Positions 43,039-53,200 of a DNA stretch of 64,000 nt are shown here, one piece after another. The stretch's first letter is position 1. Each line of letters begins with the position of its first letter. Both the position numbers and the translations under genes were made by a program. Location of the stretch: the NCBI GenBank assembly GCA_047125605.1, contig CP138932.1:496001-560000 (forward strand). Direction: 5' to 3'. This stretch comes from JAKVBK01 sp022447275. GTDB taxonomy: Bacteria; Pseudomonadota; Alphaproteobacteria; Rhodobacterales; Rhodobacteraceae. Below the pieces are notes generated by a model that was given only the letters and a program-made list of their open reading frames with translations, was not told where the DNA came from and did not search any database.

Positions 43039-44721
43039 ATGAGCGCAATTGATGATCCTGACGACGAGCACGGCTCTGTCAAACCTGGCGATGGAACGGT
43101 CGCAGGGCCATCACAGGGTGGGCAAAGCGTAGCCGGATCCGATGTCGACGAGGTCTCTCTTCTTGGGCATGATATTCGCTCTGCCATGTCAGACGTCCTC
43201 GGCGGGCTCCGTTTACTGGACGTATCTGTGCTGCCAGAGGCAGAGCGGATACAGGTGTCGCGCGCCAAAGTAGCTGCCGATACGCTGGCACGATTGCTTG
43301 ACATCGCTCTTCTTCAAGCCGGAGAGGCGGCGCTTCCCGACAGCGCAACCGGGGGCGCGCTGAATGAAACGGCGCTGGCTGATTTGCTGCTGGATGCCGA
43401 GCGGAGATGGGCTGCCAACGCGCGCGAGCACGGCATGGAGTTACGCTTTGAAGCGGGTGCAAATATTCCGCAGGTTATCGGCTTGGAGCGCACCCGTCTC
43501 GAGCGGGTGCTGTCCAACATGCTGTCCAATGCCATCAAGTACGGGCAGACGAAGGTTTTTCTTGAGGTTGCCTTAAACGCGGATCAGGCCCTTTGTTTCA
43601 CTGTATCTGATGATGGACCGGGATTTGCTCCAGAGATCCGAGCGCGCCTGTCTGAAGGCAATGTACGTGTCGGTGAGGATTTTCGCCCCGGCCATGGCAT
43701 GGGTTTGCAGATCTGCAGAGATCTGGCTGACAGCATGGGGGGCAGCGTCATCGTCAACGAAGGGAAGCCGGGCGGGTGTCTCATCCTAACCATCCCGAAA
43801 GAGGGCTGGGCCCTGAACATTTCGGAAGCCTCCATAGAGCCCACGCCAGATCTGTCGGACCTATCGGTGCTCGTGGTTGAAGACAATCCCACGAGCCAAA
43901 CGGTTGTCTCTCAGATGCTAACGCGCATGGGGGCGGAGGTGACGGTTGCAGGCAATGGCTTGCTGGCGCTTGAACACTGGCGCCAATCTGATTTTGACTT
44001 GGCGCTGATCGATATCGAGTTGCCAAAGCTCTCAGGCCTGGAGGTGATCCGGGAATTGCGGGCCACTCGCGGCGTGGCGGGCCGGGTCCCGATCCTTGCT
44101 GTGACCGCCTATGTTTTGAGATCAAACCGGGATGCAATCTTTGCGGCCGGAGCAGACGGTGTGCTGGCCAAACCACTCAGTTCTTTTGGTGCGTTTGCCT
44201 CGGCGGTGGGCGGGGTGTTGCGCCGTACTGGGCAGAGGCAAAAGCTTACGGATAGCGCTCCGTCGCCCGACAAGACGCGCCCGCCCGAGGGGCGTCCTGA
44301 TCCCGAGGCGTTGTTTGACCCCGATACGTTGCAGCATCTGTTGGGGATTGCGGGCCCACAAGGCGCGCAGGAATTGCTGAGCCGACTGGATCAGGATTTG
44401 CGCGCGACCCAACGGCAGCTTCAGGACGGATTGGCGCGCAAGGATGTACCGGTCATTCGGGCCAAGACCCATATCCTGATTTCCCTTGCCGGGGCCATCG
44501 GATCGCGGCGTTTGCAAACCCGGGCTGAGCGTATGAATGACGCCGCCCATGCGCGCGATCACGGAACGCTGGATCGGCTGGGGCCGCTTGCCATGACCGA
44601 GCTTGGAGACTTGATCGCCCTTTTGAACGAGCAATACGATACGTCTGCTCCCAGCAGTTCGATGATTGAAGAAAACGCCGATATGATCGCAGTGCCAAAA
44701 GGTGCGGGTGGGCTGCCGTGA
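43039..44721 (+). CDS. Hybrid sensor histidine kinase with receiver and HPt-like domain
   Basis: 560 residues, probably cytosolic: no membrane segment and no PAS domain. The phosphoacceptor box is LLGHDIRSAM (H44). The ATPase domain has the N-box VLSNMLSNAIKYGQ, DDGPGFAPE and GHGMGLQI. A receiver domain (about 283-405) has VVEDN and the phospho-Asp in ALIDIELPKLSG. A C-terminal HPt-like region contains KTHILISLAGAIG. ATG 43039 is preceded by AAAGG at 6 bases; the GTG at 43021 is less suitable. It overlaps the response regulator gene by 4 bases (GTGA), so the two form a pair. The input signal is unknown. Confidence 0.85.
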   Translation: MSAIDDPDDEHGSVKPGDGTVAGPSQGGQSVAGSDVDEVSLLGHDIRSAMSDVLGGLRLLDVSVLPEAERIQVSRAKVAADTLARLLDIALLQAGEAALPDSATGGALNETALADLLLDAERRWAANAREHGMELRFEAGANIPQVIGLERTRLERVLSNMLSNAIKYGQTKVFLEVALNADQALCFTVSDDGPGFAPEIRARLSEGNVRVGEDFRPGHGMGLQICRDLADSMGGSVIVNEGKPGGCLILTIPKEGWALNISEASIEPTPDLSDLSVLVVEDNPTSQTVVSQMLTRMGAEVTVAGNGLLALEHWRQSDFDLALIDIELPKLSGLEVIRELRATRGVAGRVPILAVTAYVLRSNRDAIFAAGADGVLAKPLSSFGAFASAVGGVLRRTGQRQKLTDSAPSPDKTRPPEGRPDPEALFDPDTLQHLLGIAGPQGAQELLSRLDQDLRATQRQLQDGLARKDVPVIRAKTHILISLAGAIGSRRLQTRAERMNDAAHARDHGTLDRLGPLAMTELGDLIALLNEQYDTSAPSSSMIEENADMIAVPKGAGGLP

Positions 44722-46166
44722 GAAACGAGGTTTTCAACCGCGCGCCCACGCGGATCCTCATGGTTGAGGATACGCCCACGCTCAGTCTGCTCTACAAGAC
44801 GATTCTGACACGGGCCGGGCACACGGTGCATGCTGCCAATGATGCGGGTGAGGGCCTTGAAGCATTTTCGAACTTGCACCCTCCCGTCGTGCTGCTCGAT
44901 CTGTCTTTGCCCGACAGGGATGGGCTGGAATTGATGGCCGATTGTCTGCGCATGAACGGTATGGCGCGGTTTGTCGTTGTGACGGCGCACGGCTCGATCA
45001 ACCGGGCTGTCGAGGCCATGCGGGCTGGTGCCTATGAGTTTCTTGTAAAGCCCTTTGACGAAACGCGCTTGCTTAATGCTGTGGAGAACGCCCGCCGCGC
45101 CGCAGAAGGAGAGCGCTTGCGCTCAAGCCGCGATACGTCCACCCGGTTGCGCGGTTTCAACGGGCTGATCGGTAGTTCTCGCATCATGCAGTCGATTTAC
45201 CGTGAGATTTCGGAGGCGGGCCGTTCCATGGCACCGGTGATGATTTCGGGCGAACCAGGCACCGGTAAGGCTATGGCAGCCCGGGCCATTCATGCCGCCT
45301 CTGATCGGGCAAAATCACCATTCGTGATGCTGGATTGCGCTGCCATGAACCCAAATACCATCGCCGAAGCGCTGTTCGGTTCCGGCGGCACGGGGGAAAG
45401 TGAATGGCAGGGGGGCGCAACGTCTTCGAGCGATGGGGACACAACAACGAGTGCCCATGATCAAACGCAGTTCGAGGCCTGCGCGGCCTTGCGTGCACAT
45501 GGGGGAACCTTGGTCTTGCACAGCGTCTGTGAGATGCCGCCGACCTGTCAGCGCGCTCTGTTGCGGTTTCTGGAAAGCCAATCTCTGCGCGCGCCGCTGG
45601 AGCAACCCGGCCCCCTCATCAAAGTCGATGTGCGCGTGATTGCCTCATCGCGCCTGCCGCCAGACGAAGCGGTGCGGCGCGGGCAATTGGATGCCGATCT
45701 GCTTGGCCGATTGCGCGTGTTCGCCATGCAGATGCCACCTCTACGCCTGCGCGGAGACGATGTGATCGAGATCGCAGAGGCCCGCTTGCATGCGATGGCC
45801 AAGGCGGAAGGGCGGGATTTCACGCGCCTGTCCCCGGAAGTGGCGGAGCTGTTTTCCAGCGCGGCCTGGCCGGGCAATGTCCGTCAGTTGGTGAATGTGC
45901 TTCGCGCCGCTGTCGTTCTGAACGACGGGCCAGAGCTTACAAGCGCAATGCTTAGCGTGTCAGGCCAAGCCCCGCGCGACAGCACATTGGCGGCAGACGG
46001 GCTGGCAAACCTGTCCGGGCTGACATTGGCAGAGATCGAGCGGCGGGTGATTGAGGCTGCGATTGCACGCCACTCCGGATCGGTACCTAAGGCGGCCGAG
46101 GAACTGGGCGTTGCGCCTTCGACGCTTTACCGAAAGCGCGAAACCTGGAGTGATCCACGGCCCTAA
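44718..46166 (+). CDS. NtrC-type response regulator with degenerate AAA+ domain
   Basis: 482 residues, GTG start. The receiver domain (10-125) is intact, with VEDTP, phospho-Asp in VVLLDLSLPD and FLVKPFD. The central domain aligns with sigma54 activators (GLIGSSRIMQSIYREI; GEPGTGKAMAARAIH), but the GAFTGA loop is replaced by a Gly/Ser-rich insert, and the Walker B LFLDEIG position reads LVLHSVC. The arginine-finger FRxDL position reads LDADLLGRL. It should therefore neither hydrolyse ATP normally nor engage sigma54. The C-terminal Fis-type HTH (ERRVIEAAIARHSGSVPKAA, then TLYRKR) is complete. It is probably a sigma70-class regulator partnered with the upstream hybrid kinase. Confidence 0.83.
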   Translation: MRNEVFNRAPTRILMVEDTPTLSLLYKTILTRAGHTVHAANDAGEGLEAFSNLHPPVVLLDLSLPDRDGLELMADCLRMNGMARFVVVTAHGSINRAVEAMRAGAYEFLVKPFDETRLLNAVENARRAAEGERLRSSRDTSTRLRGFNGLIGSSRIMQSIYREISEAGRSMAPVMISGEPGTGKAMAARAIHAASDRAKSPFVMLDCAAMNPNTIAEALFGSGGTGESEWQGGATSSSDGDTTTSAHDQTQFEACAALRAHGGTLVLHSVCEMPPTCQRALLRFLESQSLRAPLEQPGPLIKVDVRVIASSRLPPDEAVRRGQLDADLLGRLRVFAMQMPPLRLRGDDVIEIAEARLHAMAKAEGRDFTRLSPEVAELFSSAAWPGNVRQLVNVLRAAVVLNDGPELTSAMLSVSGQAPRDSTLAADGLANLSGLTLAEIERRVIEAAIARHSGSVPKAAEELGVAPSTLYRKRETWSDPRP

Positions 46167-46240
46167 TGGCAATGGCTAAGCGATCTTACCTTGCACCGTA
46201 AGCGAACGTTGCCGGTGGCCGGCATCAAGGCGTGCCCAAG

Positions 46241-46999
46241 TCAGGCAAATTGCTCGCGGATCAGGCGCTCTTCGAGGCCATGTCCGGGGTCAAACAGGAT
46301 CCGGTGGGTAATGCTGGGATCTGACTGGATCAGCACCGTGACAACATTCTGCACGCTGCGGCTGTCCGCATCTGCGTGCACCGGGCGCTTGGCACTTTCT
46401 AACACGTCGAAGCGCACCTCTGCCGTTTTAGGGAGCAATGCGCCCCGCCAACGGCGTGGGCGGAATGCGGCCATTGCCGTCAGGGCCAGAACATCGGCGC
46501 CGATGGGCAGAATGGGCCCGTGGGCAGAGTAGTTATAGGCGGTGGAGCCAGCGGGCGTGGACACCAGCGCCCCATCGCAGACCAGTTCGTCCATGCGTAC
46601 TTTGCCATCCACCGAAATCCGCAGTTTCGCCGCCTGAGGCCCTGCGCGCAGAAGCGAAACCTCGTTGATGGCCAGAGCATCATGGGCGGCCCCGTCCGAA
46701 CTGATGGCTCGCATGCGCAAGGGGTTGATCCGCTCCTGCTGGGCCAGTGTCAGCCGCTCGGGCAAACCCGTCTCCGCATACTCGTTCATCAAAAAGCCAA
46801 TGGTGCCGCAATTCATGCCGTAGACCGGAATGCCGAGCGCCTGATGACCATGCAGGGTTGTCAGCATGAAGCCGTCCCCCCCAAGTGCCACGATCACGTC
46901 AGCGTCCTGTGGGGCGCAATTGCCATATCGTTTTGCAAGCGCGCGCAAAGCTTCCCGGGCGATCGGGGCATCGGAGGCAAGAAAGGCGATGTTTTCCAT
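46241..46999 (-). CDS. nadK: NAD kinase
   Basis: Makes NADP from NAD and ATP. The 252-residue protein carries GGDGFMLTTLHG (the GGDG motif, about 41-52), NCGTIGFLMNEY, NEVSLLR, and VSTPAGSTAYNYSAHGPILP. All are diagnostic for NadK/PpnK. ATG 46999 is chosen: AAGGA lies 9 bases upstream, and the codons before it are out of family. It is divergent from glyA. Chromosomal housekeeping gene. Confidence 0.92.
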   Translation of the reverse strand: MENIAFLASDAPIAREALRALAKRYGNCAPQDADVIVALGGDGFMLTTLHGHQALGIPVYGMNCGTIGFLMNEYAETGLPERLTLAQQERINPLRMRAISSDGAAHDALAINEVSLLRAGPQAAKLRISVDGKVRMDELVCDGALVSTPAGSTAYNYSAHGPILPIGADVLALTAMAAFRPRRWRGALLPKTAEVRFDVLESAKRPVHADADSRSVQNVVTVLIQSDPSITHRILFDPGHGLEERLIREQFA

Positions 47000-47204
47000 G
47001 GCCATGGATCCTTGGCGGCTGTTTCCGGTTCTGGTGTGGACCGCTCTGATTGGAAACACAAGAACTGCATCGGCGCCAGAATGGTAGCGATAAACGCCGT
47101 CTTTGCGCTGATCTGCGCCGCTTCAACGCTTTTTCCTTTACAAAGATTGCGCTATGTCCCGTGTCAGAAATCAACATTCTTTCGCTCTGGCAAAGGTGAC
47201 CGAC

Positions 47205-48500
47205 ATGAACGCTCCCCACCGAGACACAGGCTTTTTCACGCAAAGCCTGGCTGACCGTGACCCCGAAATCGCAGCGGCGATGGACAAGGAACTTGGTCGG
47301 CAACGCGACGAGATCGAGTTGATCGCGTCCGAGAACATCGTTTCGGCCGCTGTCATGGAAGCCCAGGGCGGGGTGATGACAAACAAATATGCGGAAGGCT
47401 ACCCCGGTCGGCGCTACTATGGCGGATGCCAATACGTAGACATCGCCGAAGAGTTGGCGATCGAGCGGGCAAAGAAGCTGTTTGACTGCGCCTACGCCAA
47501 CGTACAGCCGAACTCAGGCTCGCAGGCCAACCAGGGCGTGTTTCAGGCCCTGATCAAGCCCGGCGACACCATCCTGGGCATGAGCCTCGATGCCGGTGGC
47601 CACCTGACCCATGGAGCCAAGCCGAACCAGTCGGGCAAGTGGTTCAATCCGGTGCAGTACGGCGTGCGCGAAGATACCTTGGATGTGGATTATGACCAGA
47701 TCCGCGCATTGGCCCATGAGCACAAGCCTGCCATGATCATTGCAGGTGGTTCTGCCATTCCGCGCCAACTGGACTTTGCGAAGTTCCGTGAAATCGCCGA
47801 TGAGGTGGGAGCCGTTTTGCTGGCAGATGTAGCCCATTTCGCGGGCCTTATCGCCGCCGGCGTGTATCCGTCGCCGTTCCCCCATTGCGATGTGGTGACG
47901 ACCACGACGCATAAAACGCTGCGCGGTCCGCGCGGTGGCATGATCCTCACCAACGACGAGGCGATTGCCAAGAAGGTGAACTCAGCCATCTTCCCAGGCA
48001 TTCAGGGCGGCCCTCTGATGCACGTGATTGCCGCCAAGGCCGTTGCTTTCGGGGAAGCGCTGCGCCCGGAATTCGTGGATTATCAGAAGCAGGTGATCGA
48101 AAATGCAAAGGCGCTCGCAGAGGGTCTGATGCAGGGTGGCCTCGACATTGTGACCGGTGGCACTGATTGTCACGTGATGCTGGTGGATTTGCGCCCCAAG
48201 GGCGTGAAGGGCAATGCCACAGAACGCGCGCTGGGCCGGGCTCATATCACCTGCAACAAGAACGGCATCCCGTTTGACACAGAAAAGCCGATGGTGACGT
48301 CCGGCGTGCGCCTGGGTACGCCCGCTGGCACCACCCGCGGCTTTGGTGCGCCCGAGTTCCGCGATGTTGCGGGCTGGATCGTTGAGGTTGTCGATGGGCT
48401 GGCAGCCAATGGCGAAGAGGGCAACGCAGCCGTGGAGGCCAAGGTGCGCGCCGAAGTCACCGAGCTTTGCGCTCGCTTCCCGCTCTATCCAAACCTCTGA
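47205..48500 (+). CDS. glyA: Serine hydroxymethyltransferase
   Basis: Interconverts serine and glycine with tetrahydrofolate. The 431-residue PLP enzyme shows ELIASENIVS, NKYAEGYPGRRYYGG, VQPNSGSQANQ and the PLP-Lys in TTTTHKTLRGPRGG. The ATG follows AAAGGTGA. It would also serve as an entry or exit for one-carbon units such as the methyl-THF made by DmdA. It is divergent from nadK and closed by a strong terminator. Confidence 0.95.
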   Translation: MNAPHRDTGFFTQSLADRDPEIAAAMDKELGRQRDEIELIASENIVSAAVMEAQGGVMTNKYAEGYPGRRYYGGCQYVDIAEELAIERAKKLFDCAYANVQPNSGSQANQGVFQALIKPGDTILGMSLDAGGHLTHGAKPNQSGKWFNPVQYGVREDTLDVDYDQIRALAHEHKPAMIIAGGSAIPRQLDFAKFREIADEVGAVLLADVAHFAGLIAAGVYPSPFPHCDVVTTTTHKTLRGPRGGMILTNDEAIAKKVNSAIFPGIQGGPLMHVIAAKAVAFGEALRPEFVDYQKQVIENAKALAEGLMQGGLDIVTGGTDCHVMLVDLRPKGVKGNATERALGRAHITCNKNGIPFDTEKPMVTSGVRLGTPAGTTRGFGAPEFRDVAGWIVEVVDGLAANGEEGNAAVEAKVRAEVTELCARFPLYPNL

Positions 48501-48525
48501 TCAGATCGGCTTTGGACTTTTTGAG

Positions 48526-48552
48526 AGGCCGCCCGCGCTTGGGCGGCCTTTT
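48526..48552. terminator. Terminator between glyA and the convergent amidase gene
   Basis: AGGCCGCCC (48526-48534) and GGGCGGCCT (48541-48549) form a perfect 9-bp stem with a six-base loop, followed by TTTT. It lies 25 bases after the glyA stop and can also serve the amidase gene on the other strand. Confidence 0.85.
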
Positions 48553-48576
48553 GCATTGTGGCAGGCGGGCGGGGCC

Positions 48577-50076
48577 TTAAGCGGGCTTGCCAAAAGGCGC
48601 ACGTCGCTGTTGCCACCCCATGTCGGCCTCTAATTGCGCCGCCAGTGACAGCAGCCCTGCCTCATCCCCAGAGCGGCCCACCGCCTGCACGCCGAGAGGC
48701 AAACCGTCGGCCGTCATATGAACGGGCAGGGCGATTGCTGGTTGCCCGGTGATGTTCTGGATGGCCGGCCACGGCGCGGACCAGAGGGAATTGTCCAGCA
48801 TCTTGTCCAGCAGCCCCTCAATGCGCAGCACGCGCGTCAGGTGGAGGGTATCGAGCACTTTCTCGGCGAACAAATCCATGCCTTGCGGATCCAATCCATT
48901 CACCGCGACCGGTGGGCCAGACAGCACCGGCATCAGCACCACGTCATAGGCTTCTGTTTCTGATATGATCCCCATGGCGACCTCTTGCAGATGGCCAATC
49001 GCAGCGGTGACCTCGCCGCCTTTCAGGTTGTCGCCAAAGCGTTGAATGAGGCGGGCCTGCCGCGCCAAGCGTGCGCTGACATAGGGGCCGACACGGGCCG
49101 CTTCCCAGCGCATAAGGCCAGCAAAATTGGCCGCGACTGTACGCACAAAGCTGCGCAGCATGGGGCGACCGACGGAAGGAATGTCAATATTTTCAACGTC
49201 ATGGCCCGCATCCTTGCAGGCCGTTGCCGCGAGTGCCAGCGCGGCCTGCGCTTCTGGATGTGTCTCCAGATCAAGGGGGTTGCGGTCAAACACCCCGATC
49301 TTCAGGCGGCCGGGCGTTTTCGCAGCGGCCTTGGCGAAATTCACATTGGTGCCGCCACAGGGCTCGTACGGCGAGAGTGGATCTGGCCCGGCCAGCGCAT
49401 CGAGCATGGCCGCGCTGTCCCGCACGGAACGGGTGAGCATGTGATTGGCCACCATGCCCCCCCAGCCTTCGCGCTGCTCGGGTGTCATCGGGACGCGCCC
49501 GCGACTTGGCTTGAGCCCGACCAGCCCGGTTGTACAGGCGGGTATGCGGATTGATCCGCCCCCATCGGAGGCATGCGCGACGCTGACAACACCGCCGGCC
49601 ACCAGTGCAGATGAGCCCCCGGAAGATCCCCCCGTCGTATGGCCCGTGTTCCATGGGTTGCGGGTGATGCCGAAGCGGTCTGTCTCGGTGACGATGCGCA
49701 GGCCCCATTCGGAACTTGTCGCCGTTGCAATCGGAACGAGGCCAGCTGTACGCAAGCGGTGCACAAGGGTTGAATCCCAAGGGGATGTGCGGGCGGCGAT
49801 TGCGCTGCCCGAGTGGATCGGGACACCGTTTATCGATATGCCGAGGTCCTTGATCACGGTTGGCACCCCGGCAAAGGGCGCATCAGCGTCGGGCTGCACG
49901 GCCTGCTTGCGTGCCGCCTCGTACAGGGGTTCAGCAATGGCATTCAAAGGCCCTTGCGACGCCTCAGCGGCTGTAATGGCCGCCTCTACAAGCTCGCTGG
50001 CGTCTATTTCGCCGGATTTGATTGCCGCGGCCTGGCCGGTGGCATCCAGATTCCACAGATGGTCTTGTGCGTTCAT
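48577..50076 (-). CDS. Amidase signature family hydrolase
   Basis: A 499-residue amidase. The Ser-cisSer-Lys triad is visible: Lys in GVPTVIKDLG, cis-Ser in TTGGSSGGSSALVAGG, and the nucleophile Ser in SDGGGSIRIPA. The length and the YEPCGG/GWGGMVANHMLTRSVRD blocks resemble 6-aminohexanoate-cyclic-dimer hydrolase-like amidases and also GatA relatives. It has no GatB or GatC neighbour, so a catabolic role is more likely. The start ATG has GAGAGGA upstream. The substrate is unknown. It is divergent from putA. Confidence 0.85.
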   Translation of the reverse strand: MNAQDHLWNLDATGQAAAIKSGEIDASELVEAAITAAEASQGPLNAIAEPLYEAARKQAVQPDADAPFAGVPTVIKDLGISINGVPIHSGSAIAARTSPWDSTLVHRLRTAGLVPIATATSSEWGLRIVTETDRFGITRNPWNTGHTTGGSSGGSSALVAGGVVSVAHASDGGGSIRIPACTTGLVGLKPSRGRVPMTPEQREGWGGMVANHMLTRSVRDSAAMLDALAGPDPLSPYEPCGGTNVNFAKAAAKTPGRLKIGVFDRNPLDLETHPEAQAALALAATACKDAGHDVENIDIPSVGRPMLRSFVRTVAANFAGLMRWEAARVGPYVSARLARQARLIQRFGDNLKGGEVTAAIGHLQEVAMGIISETEAYDVVLMPVLSGPPVAVNGLDPQGMDLFAEKVLDTLHLTRVLRIEGLLDKMLDNSLWSAPWPAIQNITGQPAIALPVHMTADGLPLGVQAVGRSGDEAGLLSLAAQLEADMGWQQRRAPFGKPA

Positions 50077-50145
50077 CCCGTCCTCTCGCGTTGGGGTTCT
50101 GGGACACACTGCGTTTTGCAATAGGGGGGAGCAAGAAGCGAATTT

Positions 50146-50254
50146 TATAGGTCAAATTGCCTAATTTTTCTGATATAAATGGTGATAGGTTCGTACTTTT
50201 AGGAATTTTAAGGGGAATAAGTTCGTGTTTTTAGAAGTATAGGTCAGATTGCCT
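50146..50254. repeat. Direct repeats in the amidase/putA intergenic region
   Basis: TATAGGTCAAATTGCCT (50146-50162) recurs as TATAGGTCAGATTGCCT (50238-50254), with one difference over 17 bases. Between them GTTCGTACTTTTAG (50189-50202) and GTTCGTGTTTTTAG (50221-50234) form a second pair. The last copy ends 8 bases before the putA start, so these are probably binding sites of a putA regulator. Confidence 0.6.
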
Positions 50255-50261
50255 TACAAGA

Positions 50262-53200
50262 ATGGGGCATCATATCATCATGACGCATCATTCTTCTGCC
50301 ATCGGCCCCGAAAACATCGTTACCCAATCGTCGCCTGCTTTGGGCGCGCTGCCGCCCTGCGAAACCACAGTGATCCGCGCCATCGTGGACTCGGCGCATT
50401 TTTCGCCAGAATGGCGGCGCCGGGTGGCAGATGCGGCCTGCGGTTGGGTGAAAAAGATCCGCGCCACCGCCAAGCCGGGCCTCATGGAAGTTTTCCTCGC
50501 CGAATACGGTTTGTCCACGCGAGAGGGTGTCGCTTTGATGTGTCTGGCGGAGGCGCTTTTGCGCGTGCCCGATGCCCCCACGATCGATGCCCTGATTGAG
50601 GACAAGATCACGCCGGGGGATTGGGCCGAGCATCTTGGCCACTCCGCGTCGCCTCTGGTCAATGCCTCCACATGGGGGCTTTTGCTCACGGGCCGTGTTC
50701 TGGGCGCGCAACCCGGTGTTGCGGGCACGCTGCGCAGCCTTGTCCGACGATTGGGCGAGCCGGTGATCCGCAAAGCTGTCGGTCGTGCGATGCAGGAAAT
50801 GGGGCGTCAGTTTGTGCTGGGGGAAACGATCGAAAGCGCAGTGCAGCGCGCCCAATCGCGTGTGGGGCAGGGCTATACGCATTCCTACGACATGTTGGGC
50901 GAGGCCGCTCTGACAGACGCGGATGCTTGCCATTTTGCACGCGCCTATTCAGAGGCCATCGCCGCGATTGCGCCCCATGCAGCAGGGCTGGACATACGGG
51001 ATGCGCCGGGCATTTCTGTTAAGCTTTCGGCCCTTTATCCGCGCTATGAAACACGCAAGCGTGCCGATGTTCTTGCGGTGCTCGTGCCCCGTGTCCTCCG
51101 TCTGGCTTTGCAGGCGCGGGATGCCGAAATGGGGTTTACCATCGATGCGGAGGAGGCCGAACGGCTTGAGCTCTCACTGGACGTGATCGATGCCGTCTTG
51201 TCAGATCCGCGCTTGGCTGGGTGGGACGGGTTTGGCGTGGTTGTTCAGGCCTATGGACTGCGCGCGCCACTGGTTCTGGATTGGTTGCACCAACGAGCCT
51301 GTCAGCTTGATCGAAAGATCTGTGTGCGCCTCGTCAAAGGGGCCTATTGGGATGCAGAGATCAAGCGCGCGCAGGTGGAAGGCCTCGCGCAGTTCCCGGT
51401 TTTCACCCGTAAGACGGCAACCGATATCGCCTATATTGATTGCGCGCGCCGCCTTCTGGCCATGGCGGGCCGGGTCTACCCACAATTTGCAACGCATAAT
51501 GCCCATTCGGTGGCCGCGATCCTTGAGTTGGCCGGCGACAACAGCGATTTTGAGTTCCAGAAACTTCATGGAATGGGTGATGCGCTGCATGGCGCAGTGA
51601 TGGAAACCGGGGCGCGGCGCTGCCGGATCTATGCCCCCGTTGGTCCCCATCGCGATCTTCTTGCCTACCTCGTGCGCCGGCTGCTGGAAAACGGTGCAAA
51701 TTCGTCTTTCGTCAACAGGATTGTCGACAATTCAATCCCGGCACAGAGCGTTGCCCCTGATCCGTTTGCGGCGTGGTTGGACCAGCCCGGCCCCAACCCT
51801 GCTGTTGCGCGGCCTGCCGAACTTTTCGCGCCCGAGCGGCGAAACGCTGCGGGCTGGGATCTTCAGGATCCCGGCACATTGCAGATGATTGCGCAGGCAC
51901 GTGCAGCTTTTGCGACCGTGCGGTGGTCTGCCAGCCCGCTGCTGGCGGCCTCCGGCGCAGAACGAAAGCAGGCTTCCGCAGAGTGTATTCGAAACCCCGC
52001 AATCCCCAAGGATATCGTGGGCGAAGTGCGCTGGGCGACCCTCGGTGACGTTGCAACGGCCTATCGGTCCGCGCAGATCTGGGAGGCGCCGGTGGACACG
52101 CGCGCAAAGGCGCTAGAGCGCGCAGCCGACAGGCTTGAGGCTGATATGGCAGAGGCCGTTGCTCTGCTGGCGCGCGAGGCGGGCAAGACCCTCGATGATG
52201 TCATCGCGGAGCTGCGCGAAGCCGTGGATTTCTTGCGCTACTATGCGGCTCAGGCCCGACATCATGTTTCGACAAAGGGCGCAGACATGCCTCGCGGTGT
52301 GTTTGGATGTATTTCCCCGTGGAATTTCCCCCTTGCCATCACCTTGGGCCAAATCTCTGCGGCCTTGGCTGCGGGCAATGCGGTTCTGGCGAAACCGGCT
52401 GAAACCACCAATCTTGTTGCTGGATTTGCCTGCAAGATTTTGCATGAGGCGGGGGTGCCCCGCTCTGCTTTGCAGGTGCTGCCGGGGGCGGGGCCGGAGA
52501 TTGGGGCCGCGATCGCGAGGCTTGAAGGGTTGGCAGGGCTCTGTTTCACCGGCTCAACCGCAACGGCGCAGAGGATTGCACAGACCATGGCCCCCACGGC
52601 GCAGGTCGATGCGCCTTTGATTGCGGAAACCGGCGGGCTGAACGCCATGATCGTCGACAGCACTGCGCTGCCAGAACAAGCCGTCCGCGATATCATTACA
52701 TCGGCCTTCCGCTCAAACGGGCAGCGCTGTTCTGCCCTGCGGATGCTTTACGTGCAGGAGGACTGCGCCGAACCCGTTCTCACCATGCTCAAAGGGGCAA
52801 TGGATATGTTGCGCAGCGGGGATCCGTGGCAGCTGGACACGGATATCGGGCCGGCCATTACCGCCGAGGCCGCGCGGGATATTCGGGCCTATGTGGCGCA
52901 GGCTGAGAAGGAGGGGCGGCTTCTCAAGCGGCTCGAAGGGGGCGCCAGTGGGGCTTTCACGCCTCCCGCACTGATCCGAGTGGCGGGTATTGATGCGCTC
53001 GAGCGTGAGGTTTTTGGCCCGGTTTTGCACGTGGCCACTTATCGCGCTGAAGATCTCGATGAGGTTTTGGAGGCCATCAACGCGACCGGGTATGGGCTGA
53101 CGTTGGGCGTGCAAACCCGGATTGACGCCCGCGTGCAGCAGGTGGTGTCAAAGGCGCGCGTTGGCAATATCTATGTTAATCGCAACCAAGTGGGTGCCGT

